From positions 1-64,000 of the forward strand of contig PCBK01000118.1 in assembly GCA_002731275.1 (NCBI GenBank): a DNA stretch of 64,000 nucleotides, read 5' to 3'. This stretch comes from Deltaproteobacteria bacterium (GTDB lineage Bacteria; Myxococcota_C; UBA6777). Below are positions 17,469 to 25,534 of the stretch, one piece after another. Below the pieces are notes generated by a model. It had not been told where the DNA came from. It worked only from the letters and a program-made list of their open reading frames with translations, and did not search any database. Each line of letters starts with the position of its first letter. Positions within the stretch are counted from its first letter, which is position 1. Position numbers and translations under genes: made by a program.

Positions 17469-18947
17469 TTAACGCAAGAACAACCTCTTCATCACTTCTC
17501 GGTCCGATGGCTCTGCGCTGTTCCAGGTCGCGATCTCGCGGTGATCCAAGATATCCACAGCAGCACAATCGACAAAGCACACGAGAAGATATCGAACCCC
17601 TTTTTTCACAGGATACCCTCCGTGTTGTATCTTCCCACAATGCACGAGCATGTCCCCAGCCCTCTCCAACGTTATAACCTCTTCAATCGACGGAAAATAC
17701 GTACCACCTCCGACGTAATCAGCTCGATCATTCAACGCGACACTGCACGTCAAGATAGACGCATCTCTGTGTAGATCGAGTTTACACTGGACGTGCTCGT
17801 CGTACTTCACAATGAATGCCTCTTTGATACCGAGCTGTTCGGCAGGAAAACGATACAATGAAGCCACCAGTGGCAGAATATCTTTTTGCAAACAAGCTGT
17901 GAGTTCGTCGTATATCGCAGGGAGTGTATCGATTCGCTGATCTTGTGTCGCCTGTGTATGTCGCTCTTTCGTCCACGAACCAGCCTCAGCCGCACGGAGA
18001 CACTGTGAACAGAGCGTTTTCGACATACAACCCCTGCGGATGTAGCCATACTTCAGAGGGTGTTCAAGCTCCGAAGGGAACACAATCATATCCCTTCGCA
18101 AGGGTAGAAAACGGACGAGCAAGAAACGAGACACCAGCAACAGACATAACGCCCCCAAAAACACCCCCCAAAGGGACAAGCCCTTTGACTCGATAACCAT
18201 TTGTTTGTCAGGACGCTTGATGCTCGAAAAGAGTCGTGTGTTGGAGTCGGAGTGCTCACGCGACATGTGAAGAGAGGGCCACGACCATCGGACCAACAAC
18301 CCTCTCCTTCGAGAAGACCAAGGGATTGGTCCCGACCATTTCCACCCTCCAAGAGAGAAGGCGAGCCCACTTAACAGAGAACCTTCTTGCCAAAACCTCC
18401 AACGTATAGGCCGCAACTGACGATCAAGCCAAAAGCAATCGATGCGTTTTGTGTGTTTTGATAAGGCGCATATCTCCGAAGTCTCTTTGTGCTGGGAGAC
18501 ATGAATCAAACTCTCACGCTTGAAAAGCACGGTATACGGAAACAACCAGCGAACCTCTTGCTTCCACATGTACCAATGTCGCCGCGCAGCATGCGCAGCC
18601 TTCTGGCCTTTTACGTCGATCCCTTGGCGCATAACACGTGCAGTTGAAGGTCCTCTTTCATGAAACAAGAACGTCATGTGTGTTTGGGGAACGTCGACAC
18701 GAACGACCGCACGCACTCGATCCCACAGGATGCTTGTTCCATCCCAACGTTTCCATCGAAGAATACGAGCGGAGAGCCATTGTTTGTGTCGTAAACGCTT
18801 CGCGAGTGTTTGCCGGAGTGGATGTTCGCTTTGGAAAGAGCGCAGTGAAGGCCTACTCTTGTGAGAAAAGTACCAGAGTATACTCCCGACAGCGAGGAGG
18901 AAAGCAAAGACCATCCACATTTGGTAGAGCCATCTTCGTCGTTTCAC
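17469..18947 (-). CDS. Membrane-anchored 2OG-Fe(II) dioxygenase (prolyl 4-hydroxylase-like C-terminus)
   Basis: 492 residues if translation starts at the GTG at 18947, 7 nt after the stop of the methyltransferase gene; a TTG at 19016 would add 23 residues and overlap that gene. A first membrane helix lies near 10-28 and a second near 250-270. The C-terminal 150 residues are a P4H-type dioxygenase: HRD (His393, Asp395), the distal His442 in IQHGGYP and Arg452 for 2-oxoglutarate, with YVGGGTYF between. The long segment between the two helices is basic and Trp-rich, unlike known P4H proteins. Directly behind a methyltransferase, it could modify the same product. Confidence 0.78.
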   Translation of the reverse strand: MKRRRWLYQMWMVFAFLLAVGSILWYFSHKSRPSLRSFQSEHPLRQTLAKRLRHKQWLSARILRWKRWDGTSILWDRVRAVVRVDVPQTHMTFLFHERGPSTARVMRQGIDVKGQKAAHAARRHWYMWKQEVRWLFPYTVLFKRESLIHVSQHKETSEICALSKHTKRIDCFWLDRQLRPIRWRFWQEGSLLSGLAFSLGGWKWSGPIPWSSRRRGLLVRWSWPSLHMSREHSDSNTRLFSSIKRPDKQMVIESKGLSLWGVFLGALCLLLVSRFLLVRFLPLRRDMIVFPSELEHPLKYGYIRRGCMSKTLCSQCLRAAEAGSWTKERHTQATQDQRIDTLPAIYDELTACLQKDILPLVASLYRFPAEQLGIKEAFIVKYDEHVQCKLDLHRDASILTCSVALNDRADYVGGGTYFPSIEEVITLERAGDMLVHCGKIQHGGYPVKKGVRYLLVCFVDCAAVDILDHREIATWNSAEPSDREVMKRLFLR

Positions 18948-18954
18948 GTTGCGT

Positions 18955-19821
18955 TCACTTTTGGACGGAGTGGAGAGGAGGAAGTATGGAGGGCACTTGT
19001 TTGGCACACAACACAAAAGACTGAAAGCGGAACATCCGTTCTCTCTCGTAGCTACCGGTCAATGCAAGGCAGGCCTCATCAAAACGTGTGATGTCGACGT
19101 AGCGGAGACCCTCTTCGAATAGCAATGGCAACGGATCATTTGTCCCCCATCGAAAGGGTTCTCCCATGTCTTCGACCATTTGGACACTCTCCCGATCGCC
19201 TTGCTGCCCAGTATCAGCCCGGACAAAGCGCTTACTGAAGATATCGAAGAGCAACAAACTTTGAGGATGCGCTTGCTCCGCAAAGCTTCTCACAGTCGCC
19301 CTAACAGCCTCCTCCGTGAGATAATAGGTCACCCCCTCCCACACAAAGAAGGCGGGAAGTTCTGTCGAAAATCCGGCTCGCTGAAGTCTCTCGATAGGAT
19401 CTTGGTGTTCGAAGTTGCAGGTGACATATGTCGCAGCATCGAGGGGATACCCATCGAGACGCTGGAGCTGCGTTTGTTTATGTTGGCTGCTTTGTGGTGT
19501 ATCGACTTCGTAAAAAGAGACGTTGGGGTGTGCCAGACGCTGTGCACGTGTATCCAATCCAGCTCCAAGGAGCACGACTTGTGTCCCAGCGTGTTCGATA
19601 AAGTGGCGGACATGAGCGTCGATATAAGCGGTCCTGACGGCGAGCCAAAGAGCCATAGGAGGAAAGGAGCGCTTGCTACGTTCGGCATATCGGAGACCTT
19701 CTTCGCCAGCAAGTTGGGCAGCCCAGGGGTCGTGACAGATCGCATCAGGCCACGCCGATGCTTCTGCACGTAACGCAGCGACCATCACTGCGGTAAGGCT
19801 TGCTCGTTTTTCTTGGGTCAT
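18955..19821 (-). CDS. LCMT/TIGR00027-type SAM-dependent methyltransferase
   Basis: 288 residues from ATG at 19821 with GGAGG 6 nt upstream; an upstream in-frame ATG has no such site. Residues 3-18 (QEKRASLTAVMVAALR) match the start typical of the leucine carboxyl methyltransferase family. The SAM-binding loop is VVLLGAGLDTRA (82-93), followed by FYEVDTPQ and FVWEGVTYYLTEEAV, both standard in the group (Ppm1/TIGR00027, often polyketide O-methyltransferases in actinomycetes and myxobacteria). Substrate is unknown. It is followed by the membrane-anchored dioxygenase in the same operon and diverges from the YfcC-type carrier gene. Confidence 0.88.
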   Translation of the reverse strand: MTQEKRASLTAVMVAALRAEASAWPDAICHDPWAAQLAGEEGLRYAERSKRSFPPMALWLAVRTAYIDAHVRHFIEHAGTQVVLLGAGLDTRAQRLAHPNVSFYEVDTPQSSQHKQTQLQRLDGYPLDAATYVTCNFEHQDPIERLQRAGFSTELPAFFVWEGVTYYLTEEAVRATVRSFAEQAHPQSLLLFDIFSKRFVRADTGQQGDRESVQMVEDMGEPFRWGTNDPLPLLFEEGLRYVDITRFDEACLALTGSYERERMFRFQSFVLCAKQVPSILPPLHSVQK

Positions 19822-19943
19822 ACTCAGCCTCCATGGTTCGCGATTTTTCCGAAAATCTTCCACACGATGTGGGATCTGGGTTAGTATACCCGCCATTGAA
19901 CAAAAGCGAAAACAAAACCTGGTGTGTACCAAAGGAAGTGTAA

Positions 19944-21374
19944 ATGACGGAAAGTAACGAGCCGAGTCTCATTGAGGGCAAGGTGTTTTTGACGACGATC
20001 TTGTTTTTGGGTGCGTTGATCTTTGTGGCAGGCTTTGCGAGCTACTATATCCCAGCAGGGACATTCGAAGAGGTCGCCAAACAAGGCAAGCAGATCAAGG
20101 TTTACAAAGCCGCGCAGGCAACCCCCATCCCGATTTGGAAGATCGCGCTCTCTCCGATTCTCTGTCTCACAGGGAAAAATGGTCCAAAGATCATCGTGTT
20201 GATTCTGTTTATCCTCTTGATTGGTGGTAGCTTCTCGATCATGAACAAGAGCGGCGCCTTGCCGGCCATTTTGGCCAAGTTTGCGACACAATTTGCCGAC
20301 AAAAAGACGCTCTTTTTGTGTATGAATGTCGGTGTCTTCATGTTGTTAGGAGCCTCTCTCGGTATCATGGAAGAGATCGTGCCGATGATCTTGTTCTTTG
20401 TGCCTATCGCCTACAGGATGGGTTGGGACTCGGTCACGGGGTTGGCGATACCGTTTTTGTCGGCGGGTTTTGGTTTTGCGGCGGCGATGTTTAACCCCTT
20501 CACAGTGGGGACCGCACAAAAACTCGCAGAGCTTCCGTTGTTTTCGGGTTTATGGCTGCGCGCACTGTTTTTTGCGATCACCTTGTTGATGGTGCTTGGG
20601 TATTTGCTTTACTACACGAGAAAAATCGAGAAAGACCCGACAAAGAGTCCAACATATGAGCTGGATCAAAAACGCAAATTGCAGTCTACAGAGGGACAAG
20701 ACATCGAAGAGGTTGCCAACCCAGGAAAAATCACGGTTTACTTACTCGTGTGTTTTGCGCTCGTCGCAGGTGTGGTCTTTGGTGGCACACAGATCTCCAT
20801 TTTGCAGGAGCTGGCTTTCCCGATCATCGCGTTGATCTTTTTAATCATGGGCTTTGGTGTCGGTCTTCTCGCACAAATTGGTATCGGACAGACCTTCAAA
20901 CACTTCCTGAAAGGACTCGCGGACTTTGCACCTGCGATTGTCTTGATCTTGATGGCGGCGAGTGTTGGGTACATGATCGAGATCGGGAATGTGATGCCGA
21001 CGATTCTGCACAAGACATCTCAATACGTCGGTGGGATGGGAAAAGGACCGGCGATCGTGATCATCTACGGTTTTCAGATGTTGCTCAATTTGTTTGTCCC
21101 ATCAGGGACCGGACAGGCTGTTTTGACGATCCCGATCCTCGCGCCACTTGGTGACATTGTGGGGATCTCCAGACAAAGTATTGTGTTGGCGTATCAATTT
21201 GGGGATGGCTTCTCGAACTTGCTCTGGCCGACCAATCCGATGTTGTTGATCGCGCTTGGGCTCGCAGGTGTCAGTTATAAACAGTGGCTCAAGTGGGTGC
21301 TCCCTCTGCAGCTCTGCTTGATGGCTGTCTCTGTCGGATTCTTGCTGCTCGCCGTCTCTATCGGCTACGCCTGA
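19944..21374 (+). CDS. YfcC/DcuC-family C4-dicarboxylate-type carrier
   Basis: 476 residues, ATG with AAAGGAAG about 7 nt upstream. About 12 hydrophobic helices span the protein, with a short cytosolic loop around 225-250. Family features include the N-terminal PAGTFE, EEIVPMILFFVPIAYRMGWD at about 145-165, FNPFTVGTAQ at about 185, and a second-half PSGTGQAVLTIPILAPLGD. These identify the C4-dicarboxylate anaerobic carrier superfamily (PF03606), YfcC branch. Substrates for YfcC proteins are poorly defined and may be dicarboxylates, basic amino acids or peptides. No catabolic genes sit beside it to narrow this. Confidence 0.88.
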   Translation: MTESNEPSLIEGKVFLTTILFLGALIFVAGFASYYIPAGTFEEVAKQGKQIKVYKAAQATPIPIWKIALSPILCLTGKNGPKIIVLILFILLIGGSFSIMNKSGALPAILAKFATQFADKKTLFLCMNVGVFMLLGASLGIMEEIVPMILFFVPIAYRMGWDSVTGLAIPFLSAGFGFAAAMFNPFTVGTAQKLAELPLFSGLWLRALFFAITLLMVLGYLLYYTRKIEKDPTKSPTYELDQKRKLQSTEGQDIEEVANPGKITVYLLVCFALVAGVVFGGTQISILQELAFPIIALIFLIMGFGVGLLAQIGIGQTFKHFLKGLADFAPAIVLILMAASVGYMIEIGNVMPTILHKTSQYVGGMGKGPAIVIIYGFQMLLNLFVPSGTGQAVLTIPILAPLGDIVGISRQSIVLAYQFGDGFSNLLWPTNPMLLIALGLAGVSYKQWLKWVLPLQLCLMAVSVGFLLLAVSIGYA

Positions 21375-21399
21375 CACAACTCCCCTCTACTCTGTCTAT

Positions 21400-22122
21400 C
21401 TAGTCTGTACACACACCAGCCTGACAAGTCCCACTACAACAATCTGTACGCATTGAACAAATCCCCTGAGCAAGGGAACAAGCTTCTTTCGCACACTGTC
21501 CAATTGCCATATTGCAATATCCAGAGCAGCAGTCTCCAGAAACAGAACATGTATTTCCGACGTCTGTGCAAAACGCTTCGGGACCGCTCCCTCCATCGGG
21601 ATACCAGGGTTCGTAGTTAGCATCGGGCCCCCAGATATCATCGGGGTAATACATACCATCAGGACCATACATGCCGTCAGGACCATTTGGTCCACCATCA
21701 GGAGAGGATGGCTCTTTTTTGGGTTCAGCAGGTGTGCCCGTTTTCCAACCTGATTTGCAGGTACAATTTCCCCAATAGGCTTCGCTCATTCCTTCTGGTT
21801 TACACACTTGGTGCAGCTTCGCGTCAGGACAATATTTGCCAACAAAGACCTTTTTGAAGGCACTCGGAAGGCTACACTCTTGGTCTTTTTTGGGTGCATC
21901 ACAAGTAGAGCGTTTGAACGCGGTGCACTTCCCTTCATAGCAATAACCTTCGTAGCGCTGGTTACTGCAATCACAATCCTGCTCACATGGGCTGCCAGCA
22001 GGATCGATCAAGGCAGTGTTGATTCCGTGAGTGCAGGTGGGCTTATTGCAAGATGGCATCAAGCAAGTCAACGCCATGAGCAGGCAAGCTCCAAATATAC
22101 TTCCAACACGCAAACTTATCAT
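21400..22122 (-). CDS. Cys-rich lipoprotein with CCSG motifs
   Basis: 240 residues from ATG at 22122 (AAGGAG 7 nt upstream). Lipobox LMPSC puts the lipid Cys at 25. Two disulfide-rich segments follow (30-130), then a linker with repeats of GPDGMY and YPDD (about 145-185), then two copies of a 25-residue Dickkopf-like motif, CSxxGDCCSGYC and CSMRTDCCSGTC, at the C-terminus. Such motifs are common in myxobacterial surface lipoproteins and look like small disulfide knots. It is convergent with the carrier gene. Function unknown. Confidence 0.75.
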   Translation of the reverse strand: MISLRVGSIFGACLLMALTCLMPSCNKPTCTHGINTALIDPAGSPCEQDCDCSNQRYEGYCYEGKCTAFKRSTCDAPKKDQECSLPSAFKKVFVGKYCPDAKLHQVCKPEGMSEAYWGNCTCKSGWKTGTPAEPKKEPSSPDGGPNGPDGMYGPDGMYYPDDIWGPDANYEPWYPDGGSGPEAFCTDVGNTCSVSGDCCSGYCNMAIGQCAKEACSLAQGICSMRTDCCSGTCQAGVCTD

Positions 22123-22397
22123 CCAAGGCTCCTTTTTTTGTCTCCAGACAAGATCCATTTGACAGTTCTCCAATGTCTCATAATCCCCTTAAAAGCTCAA
22201 TAAAAGAACTCGTAGAGTGAAAAAGACAACATCAGATGAAAAACGTTCTGTCACAGAACACTATTTCCCCTGAAAACCTGGCAAAGGAAACAACAAAAAA
22301 GCGAACACTTCTCCTTTTTGGGCAAAGAGTGTGCTATGTTGGGGCGTGAAAAAGTGAATGAACACGCACCGATTGATCCACCCCGTGAGGATTGCGT

Positions 22398-23870
22398 ATG
22401 GCAAAAAAAGAAGTCTCCACAGAGCAGCGCGTCGAACAACTCAAAGCTCTCCTACCAGAGGCGTTTTCAGAAGGAACTCTTAACTTCGAGCGGCTCGCAT
22501 CGACACTTGGAATGGACTTCAGCGCTCCCTCTCATGAGTCCTATGGGTTGCAGTGGGTAGGTAAACAAGAAGCCCAGAACACAGCCAAAACACCTTCAAC
22601 GACAGTCCTCCATACAACCGATGGAGTCGAAGAGACTCCCCCTTCAGACAAAGACATCTTGATAGAGGGTGACAATCTCGAAGCCCTCAAGATCTTGTCC
22701 GACACACACGCGGGAAAAGTCGATGTCATCTACATTGACCCTCCGTACAACACAGGACAAGACTTCGTGTACCTCGACAACTTCCGAGAGTCCCCTTCCT
22801 CCTACCTCAAACAGCTCGATCATCGTCATCACAAACAAGAGCAGGCCCGGCAATTGGAAGGTCGCTACCATTCACGTTGGCTCTCAATGATGTACCCGAG
22901 ATTGTCATTGGCGAGGGACTTGCTCTCGGAGAAAGGTGTCTTGTTTTGTTCGATTGACGATCATGAATGTCATAATCTACGCCATCTACTCGATGAGATC
23001 TTTGGTTCCCAACACTTTGTGGGGATGTTAATCTGGGAACGCAAGCGCAAAGGGAGTCATCTCTCCAAGCAATTGACCAAAAAGACGGAGTACATCTTCG
23101 TCTACGCAAAGCAGAGCAAGGGACTCAAGTTGTACGGTGAACCAGCCTCGGCCCAAGAGACCCAGCCGCTCGTCAAGAAGATCTCGAATGAGGGGACATT
23201 GCGCTTCCCAAAAGAGAGTGTGCGGACGCGCTTGAAGGACCAATCGCTCGCTCCGGGTGTGTATGGTAAAGGGAACAGTCAGGTCGAATTGTTGGAGGAG
23301 ACTTCTATCAAGGATGGTGGATTCACGGAGGATATCGTGTTGAGGGGTCGTTTTATTTGGACACAGGAGCGGGTCGATTTGGAGGTCTCACGTGGGGGTC
23401 ACTTTACGATGCACACAAAGCGTTTACAGCCGAGGGTTCTCAAGTCAGAGGCCAGTCGTGGGTTCAAAGCGCTCTCGACTTTGTTGCTCAAAGAGGTCGG
23501 GACAAACGAGGACGCGACAGAAGAAGTGGCCGAGCGTTTGGGACTACCTGTGGACAGTCACTTGATAGGGTATCCCAAGCCACTTGGTTTGATCGAGACT
23601 TTGTTGCGGGCTGCGACATACTGGAAGAAAGACGCGGTTGTGTTGGACTTTTTTGCGGGGACAGGGACGACAGGAGAAGCTATCTGGTCACTCAACCAAG
23701 AAGACGGTGGGACGAGGCGTTTTATCCTTGTGCAATGGCCTGAAGAGACAGGAGATGAGATCTATCCAACGATCTCTTCATTGACGGCTGCGCGATTGCG
23801 GATAGTCGCGCAGAGGTACGACAAAGGTGATGAGGATGTTGAGAGGTACATTTTGTGTACCCGTGAGTAG
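22398..23870 (+). CDS. Type III-like DNA methyltransferase (Mod, beta-class amino methylase), without a Res partner
   Basis: 490 residues from ATG at 22398. Motif IV DPPYNTG (114-120) comes before motif I FAGTGTTG (419-426), the order of beta-class N6-adenine/N4-cytosine methylases such as Mod of type III systems. The IEGDNLEALKIL leader before motif IV is also standard. Between the motifs lies the variable target-recognition region. Length is somewhat below the usual 600 for Mod. No helicase/endonuclease (res) gene is next to it: a spacer and a tRNA follow. It therefore appears to be an orphan methylase, possibly regulatory or a remnant. Methylated site unknown. Confidence 0.87.
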   Translation: MAKKEVSTEQRVEQLKALLPEAFSEGTLNFERLASTLGMDFSAPSHESYGLQWVGKQEAQNTAKTPSTTVLHTTDGVEETPPSDKDILIEGDNLEALKILSDTHAGKVDVIYIDPPYNTGQDFVYLDNFRESPSSYLKQLDHRHHKQEQARQLEGRYHSRWLSMMYPRLSLARDLLSEKGVLFCSIDDHECHNLRHLLDEIFGSQHFVGMLIWERKRKGSHLSKQLTKKTEYIFVYAKQSKGLKLYGEPASAQETQPLVKKISNEGTLRFPKESVRTRLKDQSLAPGVYGKGNSQVELLEETSIKDGGFTEDIVLRGRFIWTQERVDLEVSRGGHFTMHTKRLQPRVLKSEASRGFKALSTLLLKEVGTNEDATEEVAERLGLPVDSHLIGYPKPLGLIETLLRAATYWKKDAVVLDFFAGTGTTGEAIWSLNQEDGGTRRFILVQWPEETGDEIYPTISSLTAARLRIVAQRYDKGDEDVERYILCTRE

Positions 23871-23963
23871 GCTTTTGGGGTGGAAAAGAATGATGTGATG
23901 GGAAAAAGAGAGGATGAATTATGTTGTGCAAACGTGGAGTTGAAAGAAAGTCATCTTTTTTGC

Positions 23964-23992
23964 TTGACAGTAGGGGGTGATCTCCGTATAAA
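23964..23992 (+). promoter_or_regulatory. Promoter of the tRNA-Leu gene
   Basis: TTGACA (23964-23969), 17 bp, TATAAA (23987-23992), with transcription expected about 6-7 nt before the mature tRNA 5' end at 24006. A near-consensus sigma70 promoter. Confidence 0.85.
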
Positions 23993-24005
23993 TCACGTCC
24001 GTACC

Positions 24006-24090
24006 GCCACGGTAGCCGAATTGGTACAGGCGGCGGATTCAAAATCCGTTTGGGGAGACTCAGTTGTCGGTTCGAGTCCGACCCGTGGTA
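24006..24090 (+). tRNA. tRNA-Leu (anticodon CAA)
   Basis: 85 nt. Acceptor stem GCCACGG/CCGTGGT with a terminal G-U pair and discriminator A at 24090. D arm with GCC/GGC. Anticodon stem GCGGA/TCCGT around loop TTCAAAA, giving anticodon CAA (codon UUG). A long class II variable arm follows, as expected for Leu, then T arm GTCGG-TTCGAGT-CCGAC. The 3' CCA is not encoded, so it must be added by nucleotidyltransferase. Confidence 0.97.
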
Positions 24091-24091
24091 C

Positions 24092-24135
24092 AAAAAGCCC
24101 GGAAGCAAATTTGATTGCTTTCGGGCTTTTTTTTT
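24092..24135 (+). terminator. Intrinsic terminator after tRNA-Leu
   Basis: A 17-bp stem (24092-24108 with 24115-24131, one G-T pair) closes a 6-nt loop and ends in a run of T to 24135. It contains GCCCGGAAGC. A strong rho-independent terminator directly behind the tRNA. Confidence 0.95.
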
Positions 24136-24222
24136 ATCTCCATACCATCCAAATAATCAAAAGGGGAACCATAAGGGGAAAAAGACAGGGGAACAGGCGG
24201 AAGAAAGAAGGAAAACCGAGAA

Positions 24223-24869
24223 GGGCAAGTTCTCACCTGCCCCAACAGGCAACAGGCAGAAGAAAAAGAAAAAACCGAGAAGGGCAAGTGGCCACTTGCC
24301 CCAACAGCAACAGGCGGAAGAAAAAGAAAATGAAGGGCAAGTTGCCACTTGCCCCAACAGGCAGAAGAAAAACCGAACAACGTCCCATGAAAAGGGCAAG
24401 TTGCCACTTGCCCCAACAGCAGACAGGGAAAAAGCCAACTGATAGGGGGAGCCAACCGACAGAAAAACCAACAGGACCAGAGTCTACCCTAGCAGACAGA
24501 GAGCCAGACCTCCAGCAAACAAAGACAAAAGTAAGGGTAAGCGGAAACCTGCCCCAAGGTAAAGGTAAGGGCAAGTGGAAGCCTGCCCAGAGTAAGGGCA
24601 AGTGGAAACTTGCCCCAGAGCAAGGCAAGCGGAAACCTGCCCCAAGGTAAAGGTAAAGGGCAAGTGGAAGCTTGCCCCAGAGTAAGAGTAAAGTAAGGGC
24701 AAGTGGAAACTTGCCCCAGCAACAGCCAACCGGCCGAGAGTAAGAGTAAGGGCAAGTGGAAACTTGCCCCAAAGTAGTAAAGTAAAAGTAAGGGCAAGTG
24801 GAAACTTGCCCCAAAGTAGTAAAGTAAGGGCAAGTGGAAACCTGCCCCAGGGCAAGTGGAAACCTGCCC
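24223..24869. repeat. Array of 14 REP hairpins upstream of the RAYT gene
   Basis: Fourteen 20-21 nt hairpins of the form GGGCAAGT-N4-ACTTGCCC occur in about 650 bp, starting at 24223, 24282, 24335, 24394, 24535, 24569, 24596, 24623, 24658, 24697, 24750, 24792, 24828 and 24850. Two subtypes are visible. Units 1-4 lack the GGAA/GGAG centre; unit 2 is a perfect 20-bp palindrome, and spacers carry CAACAGGCAGAAGAAAAA. Units 5-14 have centre GGAA or GGAG and spacers rich in AGAGTAAG. Variants keep pairing potential at the stem. The last unit ends 24 nt before the RAYT start codon. The array lacks stop codons in several frames, giving spurious open frames on both strands. Confidence 0.95.
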
Positions 24870-24893
24870 AGAGTAACGAAGAGGGGAAAACAG

Positions 24894-25415
24894 ATGAAAC
24901 ACAATCGTCAATCGACACGTGCAAAAGGACACGACTACACCCAAGAATGCACGTACTTTATCACGCTTGTCACCTGGAGAAGGAGACATCTTTTTGGGGA
25001 GATTGTGGATGGGGAAATGCAAGTAAGCCCATGGGGTGAGATCGTCACAGAAGAATGGGAAAAATCCGCACAACTAAGACCATATATCCGGTTGGATGAA
25101 TACGTTGTCATGCCAGATCACTTCCACGCGCTGGTACACTTTGACAACACAACACAAACAGATCAACCAACTCAACCTTCGAACTCCCCATGTATACTGA
25201 ATGGTGCAAAGAAACAATCTCTGGGTGCGGTGGTTGGGAACTTCAAAGCATCTGTCACAAGAAGAATCCGTACACACACAGAAAACCCATACCTTCGTGT
25301 TTGGTTGCGGAACTATTACGACAGCATCGTCCATACATCGCGTGCATACCCAAGGGTACGACAATACATCAAAAACAACCCACAAAAATGGGAACACAAA
25401 ACAAAAACCCCCTAA
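24894..25415 (+). CDS. REP-associated tyrosine transposase (RAYT, Y1/HUH family)
   Basis: 173 residues from ATG at 24894 with GAGGGG upstream; an upstream in-frame start would lie inside the hairpins. HUH motif is PDHFHALVHF (His76 and His78). The catalytic Tyr lies in WLRNYYDSIVH (Tyr141 or Tyr142), and the closing RVRQYIKNNPQKW is characteristic of TnpA-REP proteins. Such enzymes bind and nick REP hairpins as single-stranded DNA. All active-site residues and the full length are present, so it is probably functional. The 14 hairpins directly upstream should be its substrates. Confidence 0.93.
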   Translation: MKHNRQSTRAKGHDYTQECTYFITLVTWRRRHLFGEIVDGEMQVSPWGEIVTEEWEKSAQLRPYIRLDEYVVMPDHFHALVHFDNTTQTDQPTQPSNSPCILNGAKKQSLGAVVGNFKASVTRRIRTHTENPYLRVWLRNYYDSIVHTSRAYPRVRQYIKNNPQKWEHKTKTP

Positions 25416-25534
25416 GAATGGGCAACAAACCAAACGGCCGCAACTTTTCCCCTGCAAGAACTTGATCCACCACATCATCGCACGTACATTGGCTGTGTCC
25501 AAACATATCCCAGCTCCATACACTCTCAGACAGG

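Noticed and set aside
24223-24869. The regularly spaced repeats as a CRISPR array
   Set aside because: Units are hairpins of 21 nt with short, similar, low-complexity spacers of unequal length; no cas genes are near, and a RAYT follows.
24233-24924. Several long overlapping open frames on both strands across the hairpin cluster, with repeated GxFHLPL-like peptides
   Set aside because: They arise because the REP unit and spacers lack stop codons. The peptides simply translate the repeat, and no ribosome binding sites or family signals are present.
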